Source of the DNA: an uncultured Clostridium sp.
Lineage (GTDB): Bacteria; Bacillota; Clostridia; TANB77; CAG-508
DNA length: 64,000 bases
Direction of reading: 5' to 3'
NCBI GenBank assembly: GCA_930986425.1
Contig: CAKNJR010000001.1
Span: 124,001-188,000, forward strand
In this document: positions 37,013 to 46,082 of the stretch, piece after piece
Numbering within the stretch: the stretch's first letter is position 1
Layout: every line of letters begins with the position of its first letter
The notes under the pieces: model-generated
Databases searched by the model: none
Told to the model about the DNA's origin: nothing
What the model saw: the letters and a program-made list of their open reading frames with translations, nothing else
Made by a program: the position numbers and the translations under genes

Positions 37013-37914
37013 TTGTTATCCTCCCTAATTTTCCACTTTGAAATTCATTTAATATTATATCTGATATTTTTTGCATATTTATATTTCCACCAGAAAGAAG
37101 TGCACCTCTTTTTCTTGCAATGTCTTCTAAAACTTCCATTGTTTCTTTTTGCTCTTTTTTAATTTCTTCATTGCTAATTGATGTGTCTACATCTAGCTCA
37201 TTACCAGTTTTATGTACTTCTACATTAAATCTTTCTACTAATTTTTGTGGATAATTTTTTATTAAATAATCTAATAAATAATACGCAATTTCTTCTTTAT
37301 CTATGGCATTGTCTCCTATTGTTCCTACAAAAGCTAAATGCACCCCTTGTTCATTATCTTTAAATTTTGGCCATAACATACCAGGCGTGTCCATAAGTTC
37401 AATATCATTAGTAACTTTTATCCATTGCTTTTGCTTAGTAACACCCGGCTTATTTCCAACTTTTGCAGTATTCCTTTTAGCAATACTATTAATAAAAGTA
37501 GATTTTCCCACATTAGGAATTCCCACAACCATTACTCTTATGGCTTTACCAATTCTGCCTTTTTGAGCATATTTTTCTTTTATTTCCGAATACTTTTCCT
37601 TTATGGCTTCTATTACATCTTTTATTCCTTTTGATGTATTTGCTTCAACTGCGACAGCTTTAATGCCTTCTTTTCTATAATACTCTATCCATTTATTAGT
37701 TGCATTATTATCTGCTAAGTCTGCTTTATTTAGTACAATTATTTTCTTTTTATTTTTAATTGCATCTTCTATATCCGGGTTTTGACTAGCAAGTGGCACT
37801 CTTGCATCTAATATTTCAATAACTATGTCTATTAACTTTAAGTCCTCTATTATTTGTTCTTTGGTCTTTTTCATATGACCGTGGATACCAATTAATATTT
37901 AAATTATCACTCAT
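36996..37914 (-). CDS. rbgA: Ribosome biogenesis GTPase RbgA (YlqF), frameshifted near 5' end
   Basis: Circularly permuted GTPase needed for late 50S subunit assembly. Motif order is G4 NKAD, then G1 GIPNVGKS and G3 DTPG, as the family requires. The family's N-terminal WYPGHM is present only across a one-base shift: ATG at 37914 reads MSDNLNINWYP, then an extra base (37881) moves GHMKKTKEQ into another frame that is open from the ATG at 37874. Dropping 37881 restores a continuous protein. The ATG at 37914 overlaps the upstream stop (ATGA). This is either a sequencing error or a real truncation to 292 residues. Confidence 0.9.
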
Positions 37915-38777
37915 CTTCTGCCTTCTTTCTCTTTTATTAATTTAACATCATCAACATATTCATATTGTAAAGCATTATCTTTAGAAACAGCCGACTTTTT
38001 CGTTTCCTTTTCATACACATCTCTTGCTCCTTTGGCAACTCCTCCACCTCTTTGGGCTACTTTTAAGTTTTCTTTTAGCCCTTTTGGTCGCTCTGAAATA
38101 GCAATATCTCTTGTTGCGATTTCTCCAATGTTAGCTAAAGCAACTTCTATATCAGTCATATTATCTCTAAGCGATTCTTTCCTAAGTCCTTTTAGTTTTT
38201 TGTACTCGCTTGCTTTCATTCCTGACCAACCTTTATATATTTCATTAGTTAAAAGTGCATACTCTATTGGTTTTGATATTCCACCACTTTTCCATACATC
38301 AGTTAATTTAAACCTATCAACAATTCCCATTAACCTTGCTTTTATCCACTCGTCAGTATAGCCTTTATTTCGATAATAATTCACTGCTCTACTAACTGCT
38401 ATTTCAGGGTCAAATACTTCATTTATTCTGTCGTTTCCTACATTTGCAAGCCAAATTTTGAAAGGTTCCGCTTTTGGACTTGGAATAGATTCAATTAATC
38501 TTAATATATCTTTAGTAAGCATAGCATCTCTCAAACGCATTTTCCCATCTGGAGCCAACATTTTCAACTGACTACAATTTGTAGTCAGTTCACTACCTTC
38601 TTTTTTTAACCTATTTTTTAGTACCGACCAATATTTTCTAGGTTCATTACTATCAGTCAATGCTCCTACAACATCAACAACACTAAAAAAGTATTCTTCC
38701 TTTTCACTATCCCATACACTTCTTATTTCTTTTCCCTCAAATAAATTTGAAATCGTTTCTAATTTACTATTGTCCAT
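37911..38777 (-). CDS. Bro-N domain protein (phage antirepressor/DinD-like)
   Basis: A 288-residue protein with an N-terminal Bro-N-like DNA-binding domain (IRSVWDSEKEEYFFSVVDVV, then EPRKYWSVLKNRL) and a C-terminal region (ALANIGEIATRDIA, KENLKVAQRGGGVAKGARD, Tyr-Glu and SKDNAL) seen in chromosomal Bro-type proteins of Firmicutes and Bacteroidetes. Such proteins are thought to be of phage origin; E. coli DinD is a damage-induced relative. The ATG at 38777 follows AGAGGTGG. Its stop overlaps the rbgA start by four bases, so it now sits at the head of the rbgA-mrnC operon. Function unknown. Confidence 0.75.
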   Translation of the reverse strand: MDNSKLETISNLFEGKEIRSVWDSEKEEYFFSVVDVVGALTDSNEPRKYWSVLKNRLKKEGSELTTNCSQLKMLAPDGKMRLRDAMLTKDILRLIESIPSPKAEPFKIWLANVGNDRINEVFDPEIAVSRAVNYYRNKGYTDEWIKARLMGIVDRFKLTDVWKSGGISKPIEYALLTNEIYKGWSGMKASEYKKLKGLRKESLRDNMTDIEVALANIGEIATRDIAISERPKGLKENLKVAQRGGGVAKGARDVYEKETKKSAVSKDNALQYEYVDDVKLIKEKEGRR

Positions 38778-38844
38778 AAATACCACCTCTTCTTTTAATT
38801 ATTATTCCGTTCATTAAAACTATGTATATATCATACCATAAAAA

Positions 38845-38870
38845 CAAGCAGTTTTCAACCAAACTGCTTG
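38845..38870 (-). terminator. Terminator after the LtaS-like gene
   Basis: CAAGCAGTTT and AAACTGCTTG pair perfectly around a six-base loop, with GTTTTTATGG on the minus strand. A related hairpin lies on the other side of the gene at 40928-40960. Confidence 0.75.
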
Positions 38871-38927
38871 CTTTAATTCTTTTCTATATGGTATTTTGTT
38901 TATATTTATCATTTTTATTTACTAAAA

Positions 38928-40868
38928 TCACTTCACCAATTTTTCATAAATATTGTATTTCAAGAATGACTGACTCATAGTAAATTTATTTGCAACACTT
39001 CTATTTATCTCACTAACATAATCTTCTGGAATTTCTACATTTTCTTTTGGTAAAAATTCTTTTCCAGAAGAAAAATATGTACCATAATCACTTACCCAAC
39101 TTCTATTTGAAAAAATAGCTACTCCCGGGTTATCACTCAAAATATCTTGTCCCATCATAAGTCTAGAATCATATTCTATACCAAATAAGTTTAGCAATGT
39201 TGGTAAAACATCTATCTGGCTACCCACTTTATCTACTTGAACTGGCTCATCCATCTCACTATTCCAAAGTATGAAATTACTTCTATTAACTTCAACTACC
39301 TCATCTCTAGTATAATCACTTACTTCATTAACTTGGTCAATCGTTAATGTATATGGATAATGGTCTCCAACTAAAGCTATTACTGTATCATCCAATATTC
39401 CTTTATCATTTAATTTATTTATAAGAGTTTCTACTGCTCTATCTAATTCCATTTGTGTTGCTAAATAAGCCTTGACTGGCGTGCTATATGGCAGATTTTC
39501 TGTTTCAGCCTTATACCTTGTTGCAGTTGAATTTCCGCTTCCATAATTATAAGGAGCATGTCCGCTAACAGTTACATAATATGTAACAAATTTATCTTCT
39601 AATGTATACATATCAGTAGTTACATTTATCATATCTACATCTCTTGGAATCCATTTGCCATCCATTAGCTTTTCTAATCCATTGCCAATTCCCATATAAG
39701 AGTCAAAGCCTAATGTTTTCATTGTATCTTGCCTAGAATAATAGGTATAAGTCCAATCGTGGTAAGCATTTGCAGTATACCCTATTTTTCTAAAGCTATT
39801 GCCTAATGCATACGAAATTCTTGGTTTATTCTTTTTCCATAAATTTAAAATATTTTGCGTAGGAATTAAGCCCGTTGTTGCTTGAAATTCACCACCTGTT
39901 GTACTTAAAAATACCGGTGTATAGAAATTATTAAATACAAATCCTGAATTAACAAGCTTATATAATGTTGGTGTTAAATTTTCATCTACTGCAATACTAT
40001 TAAATCCTTCTGCTAAAATAAAAATTAAATTCTTATCTTTAAAATAACCTGTGTATTTATTTTTATTTGTAGGCTCCTTATTTGCAATATATTCGTATAC
40101 ATTTTTAAGCCCCTCATCACTAGTTTGTGCTATAAGTTCTTCTAGCCCCAAGTCCAATTCATTATAAGTTGGCTCTTCTGGTTCAGTTACTTCTTCACCA
40201 TTTACTTCATTTTGCTCTTCACTTACCCCATCATCCTCAATTACAGCCTTCTCCTCAAATCCCAATATTGTTCTTTCTATATCTATCATAGTTGAATTAA
40301 TTAATCCAAATTTTGCAATATTTTTTTCTTGAGCATTTATGTTAAACAACAAATTATATGATGAGTAAACACCTTTACTATCTACAAAAATTACTCCGAC
40401 AAGAATGATTAAGTACATTACAATACTTAATATCCAAATTCCAATTTGTTTTCCATTAAACTGACTGAACTTTATCTTTTTATGCAGACAAATTATTAAT
40501 ATTAAAGGTATGGCAATCAAAAGCAAAATAAACCAATTTTGCAAAATAGCATCTTTTATTATACTTGTAAAATCTAATGCATTTCCAGCTAACCCTAATG
40601 TCATAAAAGAAAATGGTACACTAAATAATTTATAAAATATAGTTTGTACCATAAAGTATAAGGTTAAAATTAATGTTGAAACTATTAAAATAACTTTAGA
40701 AGCCCTCTTTTTAAACACATTGCATAGCAATCCTAGTACCATTATAATCTGTACTGAAAAGATTAATGTAAATGCTATATCATCTATTCTTACCGACTTT
40801 AGAACTGCTATTTTAAATATCATTTCTAAATAAATAATTATAAATGCTACTACATATATTACTCCCAT
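38928..40868 (-). CDS. LtaS-like lipoteichoic acid synthase / phosphoglycerol transferase family
   Basis: Membrane enzyme of the alkaline phosphatase superfamily that transfers glycerol-phosphate or a similar group to an envelope polymer. Five N-terminal transmembrane helices (to about residue 190), then an acidic Glu/Asn-rich linker (about 215-245), then an extracellular sulfatase-type domain: ILAEGFNS for the first metal ligand, a catalytic Thr in LSTTGGEF (about residue 325), and ALVGDHYPY for the metal-binding Asp-His. Length 646 matches LtaS. The Glu-rich linker is unusual. It stands alone, flanked by two similar hairpins. Confidence 0.88.
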   Translation of the reverse strand: MGVIYVVAFIIIYLEMIFKIAVLKSVRIDDIAFTLIFSVQIIMVLGLLCNVFKKRASKVILIVSTLILTLYFMVQTIFYKLFSVPFSFMTLGLAGNALDFTSIIKDAILQNWFILLLIAIPLILIICLHKKIKFSQFNGKQIGIWILSIVMYLIILVGVIFVDSKGVYSSYNLLFNINAQEKNIAKFGLINSTMIDIERTILGFEEKAVIEDDGVSEEQNEVNGEEVTEPEEPTYNELDLGLEELIAQTSDEGLKNVYEYIANKEPTNKNKYTGYFKDKNLIFILAEGFNSIAVDENLTPTLYKLVNSGFVFNNFYTPVFLSTTGGEFQATTGLIPTQNILNLWKKNKPRISYALGNSFRKIGYTANAYHDWTYTYYSRQDTMKTLGFDSYMGIGNGLEKLMDGKWIPRDVDMINVTTDMYTLEDKFVTYYVTVSGHAPYNYGSGNSTATRYKAETENLPYSTPVKAYLATQMELDRAVETLINKLNDKGILDDTVIALVGDHYPYTLTIDQVNEVSDYTRDEVVEVNRSNFILWNSEMDEPVQVDKVGSQIDVLPTLLNLFGIEYDSRLMMGQDILSDNPGVAIFSNRSWVSDYGTYFSSGKEFLPKENVEIPEDYVSEINRSVANKFTMSQSFLKYNIYEKLVK

Positions 40869-40927
40869 TTTTTCGACCTCTTCTTAATTGTTAAAATTAT
40901 TCTCCCCTACATCTCCACTATAGCATA

Positions 40928-40960
40928 ATAGCAAGTAGTTTTCAACTAACTACTTGCTAT
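40928..40960. terminator. Hairpin upstream of the LtaS-like gene
   Basis: ATAGCAAGTAGTT (40928-40940) pairs perfectly over 13 bases with AACTACTTGCTAT (40948-40960), with TTTTAT on the plus side. On the minus strand it follows the gene at 41051-41521 and would terminate it weakly. Stem and loop resemble the hairpin at 38845-38870 (GTTGAAAACT core in both). Confidence 0.6.
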
Positions 40961-41050
40961 TTTTATACATTTTTTTAATAGATTTAACCTTTACATTTAG
41001 TCTATTTTTTAATACTTATTATTATTGATATTTATGATATATTTTTATAA

Positions 41051-41521
41051 TTACAACGTCCTATAATTATTCTTATCTGCTCTATCATCAAGTTGTCTAT
41101 CATATTGTTCATTTGCATAGAACCAGTCTGTTTTCTTATCTTTTGGTTTTCTTCCTTTATCTACTGCTAAATCAACTAAAACTGCAAATGCTAAAATTAT
41201 TCCTAAAAACGAAGTAAAAGCTCCCATATAATTTGGAATTTCTGCTGAAGCACCTTGAAATGCTGGTAATATTTGTTTAAATAAATCAGTTCCGAAATAT
41301 GCTAAATATGATAAGAAATATATAATTCCACCAATTAATTTTCTTTTAAATACTAATACTATACATATTACAGTAACAAATAATAATACTATTTCAACAG
41401 TCAAATTTATTGGTTGTACGAAAAATTCTGCATATACTGATGCTTGATATGCAACAACAACTCTAAATCCCCAATATAATATCATAAACATAGCAATCAT
41501 CCAATTTGCAAATGTTCTCAT
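41051..41521 (-). CDS. Small membrane protein of unknown function
   Basis: 156 residues with four hydrophobic segments (about 7-27, 38-58, 64-82, 103-122) and a charged cytoplasmic tail ending NNYRTL. No family recognised. The GGAGG-type site and good spacing support translation. It stands between the DUF1292 gene and the LtaS-like gene and has hairpins on both sides, so it is probably transcribed alone. Confidence 0.6.
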   Translation of the reverse strand: MRTFANWMIAMFMILYWGFRVVVAYQASVYAEFFVQPINLTVEIVLLFVTVICIVLVFKRKLIGGIIYFLSYLAYFGTDLFKQILPAFQGASAEIPNYMGAFTSFLGIILAFAVLVDLAVDKGRKPKDKKTDWFYANEQYDRQLDDRADKNNYRTL

Positions 41522-41600
41522 TCCTACTCCTCCTAATTAACTTTATTCTAAATAAGACTTTATTAATATTCTTCTTATTAAATAGTAAATAAACATATTT

Positions 41601-41635
41601 TTAAAAAGTCTTTTGGTTAAAATCACCCAAAAGAC
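41601..41635 (-). terminator. Terminator after the DUF1292 gene
   Basis: On the minus strand GTCTTTTGG, a ten-base loop and CCAAAAGAC are followed by TTTTTAA. Confidence 0.8.
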
Positions 41636-41669
41636 CTTTATAAAACTTTAACCACATTTAATTTTAAAA

Positions 41670-41972
41670 TTAGTCAACAAAGTTAAATTCATCTTTAAAT
41701 TTTTCTTTGAATATTTCAAATACAGCATTTAAAATATTTTCATCGTCTACACTAACGTATGTTTCTTCACCATCTTCATCTTCTGATTCGCTTTCTAGTT
41801 GTAATATAACAACCTCATCTGGTTCAGAATTTTCAGCTTCTTCAGCTGGTAATAATACTACGTATTGTTCTCCTTCATATTCGATTACATCAAGGAATTC
41901 AAATTTTACATCGTTTCCTTCTTCATCTTTTAAAGTTACAATATTATCTAATTCTTCATTATTTTCGTCCAT
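41670..41972 (-). CDS. DUF1292 family protein
   Basis: A 100-residue, very acidic protein. The beta-rich core (NIVTLKDEEGNDVKFEFLDV, then GEQYVVLLP and DEVVILQLE) is the DUF1292 pattern seen in YrzB-type proteins next to ruvX and alaS in many Firmicutes. Here it is monocistronic, with a terminator behind it, and away from those usual neighbours. Role unknown. Confidence 0.88.
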   Translation of the reverse strand: MDENNEELDNIVTLKDEEGNDVKFEFLDVIEYEGEQYVVLLPAEEAENSEPDEVVILQLESESEDEDGEETYVSVDDENILNAVFEIFKEKFKDEFNFVD

Positions 41973-42131
41973 TATATTTCTCCTTTCAAATATTCTTATG
42001 TGTTATTATTTACACTTTGTTATATGATATACTAAAAAATTCCTTTTAGCAAGTCTTTTTTTAGTTTTTTTTAATTTTATTATCTTACTTTTTAAAAATA
42101 TGTTTTCTATACAAAATCTACTTTATCTAAT

Positions 42132-42160
42132 TTGCTTATTAACATAATTTGTGGTATAAT
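42132..42160 (+). promoter_or_regulatory. Promoter of the foreign-looking membrane gene
   Basis: TTGCTT (42132-42137), 17 bases, TATAAT (42155-42160). The transcript would start near 42167 and include the left inverted repeat in its 5' leader. Confidence 0.65.
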
Positions 42161-42184
42161 TTAGTTATACTCAGGCACCCCAAA

Positions 42185-42198
42185 AAAGACTTTACCCA
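42185..42198. repeat. Left arm of a 14-base inverted repeat bounding one gene
   Basis: AAAGACTTTACCCA is the exact reverse complement of 42887-42900, which spans the stop codon of the enclosed gene. In the mRNA, leader and 3' end could pair into a closed loop. No target duplication was seen outside the arms. Confidence 0.7.
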
Positions 42199-42221
42199 AC
42201 AAAAAGAAATGGGGTCATATA

Positions 42222-42893
42222 ATGTTCGAAATCATCTTTAACTCTTTATCAGTAAGTGGACTGAAAGTTATCCTCACAGTTATCGCAATCGTGGTTATTG
42301 TGTTGATAGTCATAGGTAACATATCCTCTGACTGTAAAGGTGAAAATGTGACTATTGCAATGCCTAGCATTTGCATCATCGCACTGTTCGTTTTCCGTAA
42401 ATTTGTTGAGCTGTGCATTGCATGCATTAGGCTTGACAAGATTGGTTGGGAAATCTGCTTAGGAATCGTTGCCCTCATCATGCTCCTTTGGTTTATGCTC
42501 AAGCATTTGAGCATTTTGGGAGCACTTTTGTGGGGAGCAATCACTACAGCAGTTGTCCTAAACTATGGCAGAGTCTCTAGCTTTCTCCCTCCTATCATCT
42601 TAGCATTTATAATAATTGCTATCAAAGATGAATTGGAGTTGGGATTAATTAGAACTATGCTATACATTGTCATCGCTGGCGCCATAGTCATGACAACTGG
42701 AAATATAACGCTAGCCTTTGAGCTTACAATGCTCATCGACTTAGGTTATCGTTCCATAGTCAATGTCCGGATTGGTTACGGCATTGTAACCTTAATTGGC
42801 ACAACATGCTGCATGTTCCTGGGATATGAATATCTGCACAGTTGGATATTTTTTGTTCCAGCATACGCATTGTACAAGTTTTACACTGGGTAA
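42222..42893 (+). CDS. Polytopic membrane protein of unknown function, atypical composition
   Basis: 223 residues with about seven hydrophobic segments and no motif I recognise. Base use is unlike the surroundings: many C- and G-ending codons (ATC, CTC, GTC, TGC, GGC) and many cysteines, while neighbours use A/T-ending codons. The upstream site is weak (GGGG about 11 bases before the ATG). The gene has its own promoter and a GC-rich terminator, and is bounded by a perfect 14-base inverted repeat. These signs point to acquisition from another lineage as a self-contained cassette. Function cannot be given. Confidence 0.6.
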   Translation: MFEIIFNSLSVSGLKVILTVIAIVVIVLIVIGNISSDCKGENVTIAMPSICIIALFVFRKFVELCIACIRLDKIGWEICLGIVALIMLLWFMLKHLSILGALLWGAITTAVVLNYGRVSSFLPPIILAFIIIAIKDELELGLIRTMLYIVIAGAIVMTTGNITLAFELTMLIDLGYRSIVNVRIGYGIVTLIGTTCCMFLGYEYLHSWIFFVPAYALYKFYTG

Positions 42894-42900
42894 AGTCTTT

Positions 42901-42938
42901 CCCGCCAGGAATCTACATCCTGGCGGGTTTTCTTTTTT
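42901..42938 (+). terminator. GC-rich terminator of the foreign-looking gene
   Basis: CCCGCCAGGA and TCCTGGCGGG pair perfectly around a seven-base loop, followed by TTTTCTTTTTT. It is by far the most GC-rich hairpin among the terminators here. Confidence 0.9.
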
Positions 42939-42986
42939 AAATTATTAATTTTGTATTTTATTTCATTTTTATTTTTTATATACTAT

Positions 42987-43907
42987 CTATTCATCCATTT
43001 CTTCTACTATTGAATTACTATCTATACCATAATATTTCATCAAATCTTCTGCTCGACCTGATTTACCAAAAGTATCTTCTATTCCCATACGTACTATTTT
43101 TTTAGGATATTTATCTGTCAAAACTTCACTTATTGCACTTCCTAATCCACCAATAACACTATGGTCTTCTACTGAAACAAGTTTTTTAGTTTCTTTAGCA
43201 CATTTTATAATTAATTCTTCATCTATCGGCTTTATTGTATGTATATCAACTACTCTTACATCTATTCCTTTATTTTTCAAAATTTCTTGTGCTGTCAATG
43301 CTTCTGCCACAGTTATTCCTGTCGCAAAAATTGTTCCATCAGTACCATTTCCTATTTGTATTCCTTTTCCAATTTCAAACTTTGTTTTATCATCATAAAT
43401 TTTTGGTACTTTATATCTTGAAAGGCGTAAATAAACTGGTCCATTATATTTTGCTATTTCTTTTACTGCCCATCTTGTTTCCATATCATCTGCTGTTGAT
43501 ATAACAGTCATATTAGGTAATCCTCTCATAAGATTAACATCTTCAAGCATTTGATGTGTTGCTCCATCTTCTCCAACTGTAATTCCAGCATGTGTTGCAC
43601 AAATTTTTACATTTAACTTTGGATAAGCTATACTTGTTCTTATTTGGTCATATACTCTTCCAGTTGCAAATGCTGCAAATGTACTAGCATAAGGAATTTT
43701 TCCGCAAGTTGCTAATCCAGCAGCTGTTCCCATCATATCAGCTTCTGCAATACCTAAATTAATAAATCTTTCTGGATATTTTTCTTTAAAATATTCTGTT
43801 TTTGTAGAATTATATAAATCTGCATCTAGTACAACAACTTTTTCATTTTCCATGCCAAGTTCTTCTAAAGCTCTTCCAAAACTTTCTCTTGTAGCTATTT
43901 TTTCCAT
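42987..43907 (-). CDS. Transketolase, C-terminal subunit
   Basis: Pyrimidine-binding and C-terminal half of a split transketolase, 306 residues, working with the N-terminal subunit just upstream. It contains the EADMMGTAAGLATCG region with the conserved Glu that activates thiamine diphosphate, the HAGITVGEDGATHQ motif, and the C-terminal domain (LVSVEDHSVIGGLGSAISEVL). Split transketolases are common in Clostridia and Archaea. The enzyme links the pentose phosphate pathway and glycolysis. RBS AAAGAGG. Alternative: a DXP-synthase-like protein, but length and partner argue against it. Confidence 0.92.
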   Translation of the reverse strand: MEKIATRESFGRALEELGMENEKVVVLDADLYNSTKTEYFKEKYPERFINLGIAEADMMGTAAGLATCGKIPYASTFAAFATGRVYDQIRTSIAYPKLNVKICATHAGITVGEDGATHQMLEDVNLMRGLPNMTVISTADDMETRWAVKEIAKYNGPVYLRLSRYKVPKIYDDKTKFEIGKGIQIGNGTDGTIFATGITVAEALTAQEILKNKGIDVRVVDIHTIKPIDEELIIKCAKETKKLVSVEDHSVIGGLGSAISEVLTDKYPKKIVRMGIEDTFGKSGRAEDLMKYYGIDSNSIVEEMDE

Positions 43908-43952
43908 TGTATACCTCTTTCTACTTTTTTCAAAGTTTTTAAATTATCTATT

Positions 43953-44831
43953 CTATTTATTTTCATTTGATTGACTTATCATCTTACTGTCTATTTCTTT
44001 TTCTCTTTCCACTAGCTCCTCAAGTGCCTTCTTGTACTCTTCATCATTTGGAGCTTTTCCATGCCAATTCACATCTTTTTCCATAAAAGATATTCCTTTT
44101 CCTTTTATTGTTTTTGCAAGTATAACTGAAGGCTTATCCTTAGTCATATCTGCGACTCCAAAAGCATTTATTATAGAAAAAATATCATTTCCATTAATAG
44201 TTATTGTGTTAAATCCAAAACTTCTAAATTTATGCTCTATATCTTCTACATTTAAGCCTTTAATTTCATCTGTATCACCTGTTAATTGAAGTCCATTGCA
44301 ATCAACTATCGCACATAAATTATCTAGTTTGTATTTGCTTGAGGTCATTGCTGCTTCCCAAACCTCTCCTTCATCTAATTCGCCATCGCCTAAGATACAA
44401 TATACTCTATATCCCATTGAATCCATTTTAGATGCCAAAGCCATTCCATTTGCAATAGATAACCCTTGACCCAGTGAACCTGTTGACATATCTACACCTT
44501 TTACTTTTGTCATATCAGGATGTCCCTGTAAATTACTATTAATATTCCTAAAAGTAATTAATTCTTCTTTTGGAAAATACCCTTTTTCTGCTAAAGCTGC
44601 ATATAATGCTGCTGAGGCATGTCCTTTAGATAAAACTAGCCTATCCCTTGATTCGTTATCTGGCATTGTTTCGCTTATATTCATCTCATTAAAATATAAA
44701 ACTGCCATAATATCTGCTATTGATAATGAACCACCAGGATGACCTGATTTTGCATAATAAACTTCTGTAATGATATCCATTCTAATTCTATTTGCTATTT
44801 TTTCTAGTGCTTCTATTTTTGTAATTTTCAT
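43953..44831 (-). CDS. Transketolase, N-terminal subunit
   Basis: Thiamine-diphosphate-binding half of a split transketolase, 292 residues. Features are SGHPGGSLSIADIMAVLYF, SKGHASAALYAAL, GSLGQGLSIANGMA and the GDGELDEGEVWEA motif that binds the diphosphate and Mg ion, with the closing Asn in VDCNGLQ. RBS GAAAGGA. It precedes the C-terminal subunit by 45 bases, and the pair form one operon. Confidence 0.94.
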   Translation of the reverse strand: MKITKIEALEKIANRIRMDIITEVYYAKSGHPGGSLSIADIMAVLYFNEMNISETMPDNESRDRLVLSKGHASAALYAALAEKGYFPKEELITFRNINSNLQGHPDMTKVKGVDMSTGSLGQGLSIANGMALASKMDSMGYRVYCILGDGELDEGEVWEAAMTSSKYKLDNLCAIVDCNGLQLTGDTDEIKGLNVEDIEHKFRSFGFNTITINGNDIFSIINAFGVADMTKDKPSVILAKTIKGKGISFMEKDVNWHGKAPNDEEYKKALEELVEREKEIDSKMISQSNENK

Positions 44832-44917
44832 AACCTTGATTCCTTTCTTTTGTATTTATATTATTTTTTTCATTAAACAAATTTATTCTTATATAAATCG
44901 TATTTTTTCTTAACTAA

Positions 44918-45820
44918 TTAATTTTTATTTAAATCATATTTTTCAATAAATTTTTCTATTTCTTCAGCCAACTCTTCTTCTTTGCCTGTATAATTGTGGT
45001 TTGCACCTTTTATATATGATATATCTTTGTTTTCATTCTTTATTTTTTCATTTAATTTATCCACAATTTCATCTGGACTTTGAAAAATAAGTTCATTTAT
45101 ATTTCCCCATCTCATAAATAGAGGAACTTTAATATTATTTAATTCTTTAAAACTTGTTCTATTATCTCCAAATTTAGCGAAATCAATCTTCTTGTTATCT
45201 TCAGCATACTCTAAAATAGAGTTAGGTCTTACTGGTGGAGTATTAGCATCTAATACAACAAGTTTATCTCCCTTGCCTCTCTTTTTAAGTAACTGAAAAT
45301 ATGAAATTATCTTTTTGTAATCTTTTCCTAAAAACTCTTTTAATGCTGTTGGAATATCTACCATTGAAAGTAAAATAACTCCTGTTATTGCATCTAACAT
45401 TGTAGTTTCATTATTGTTTAAAAATTCGTTATAAGTGTACACCGTTTTTGTACAGCCCATACTATGTCCTTGGAGAATAATTTTGCTATATCCTCTTTTT
45501 TGCATTTCTAACATTGTGCCTTTTATATCAAAGTATGAGTCATATATGCTCTCTGCACCTGAGCCATAAAAATGCATATTATTATCTTCTATTCTACCAT
45601 AGTTACATATTATTTCATGACCTCTATTATTAAAGCAAAAATATGCTATTCCTAAATCTGTGCATTTTTGTGCTAAAATATCATCTCTTCTCTTGAGACA
45701 ATTGCTTGTAATACCATGAATAGATATAACTACTGTATCTGTTTTCTTTTTAGGAGTGTGTAATAATCCTATTAAGTTTAAGTTGTCTACTGAATTGAAA
45801 TAAACTTTTTCTATTTGCAT
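44918..45820 (-). CDS. Alpha/beta-fold hydrolase (DUF1749-like)
   Basis: A 300-residue predicted esterase or acyl hydrolase. Oxyanion-hole motif ISIHGITSN near residue 33, nucleophile elbow QGHSMGC (Ser near 120), and catalytic His in the late GANHNYTGKEEELAEEI motif. No signal peptide. It is transcribed divergently from asd and 87 bases upstream of the transketolase genes in the same direction. The substrate is unknown. Confidence 0.85.
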   Translation of the reverse strand: MQIEKVYFNSVDNLNLIGLLHTPKKKTDTVVISIHGITSNCLKRRDDILAQKCTDLGIAYFCFNNRGHEIICNYGRIEDNNMHFYGSGAESIYDSYFDIKGTMLEMQKRGYSKIILQGHSMGCTKTVYTYNEFLNNNETTMLDAITGVILLSMVDIPTALKEFLGKDYKKIISYFQLLKKRGKGDKLVVLDANTPPVRPNSILEYAEDNKKIDFAKFGDNRTSFKELNNIKVPLFMRWGNINELIFQSPDEIVDKLNEKIKNENKDISYIKGANHNYTGKEEELAEEIEKFIEKYDLNKN

Positions 45821-46082
45821 AAGATTTCCTTTCTTATTTATTCTATGAATTTGTTATTTATATTGTTGCCTTGTTTTTAGAAATTATATACTAATAGATA
45901 TTAATTTTCAAGTAAACTAATTTGAATTTACACAATATTCATTTTTAATTAAGAATATTTACATCTTTATTTTAATATTAATTTATAATATAATAAAAAT
46001 GTATAACTAATATGACTATATAATTATACTAACACTCTGAAATCAATTGTATATTTATACAATTTTAGAAAGAGAGGAATTT

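Noticed and set aside
45821..46082. Lysine riboswitch before asd
   Set aside because: The 260 bases are almost pure A/T with no GC-rich stems.
46047..46082. Upstream ATG of asd
   Set aside because: The extra residues are not conserved and the AAGAGAGG site fits the ATG at 46083.
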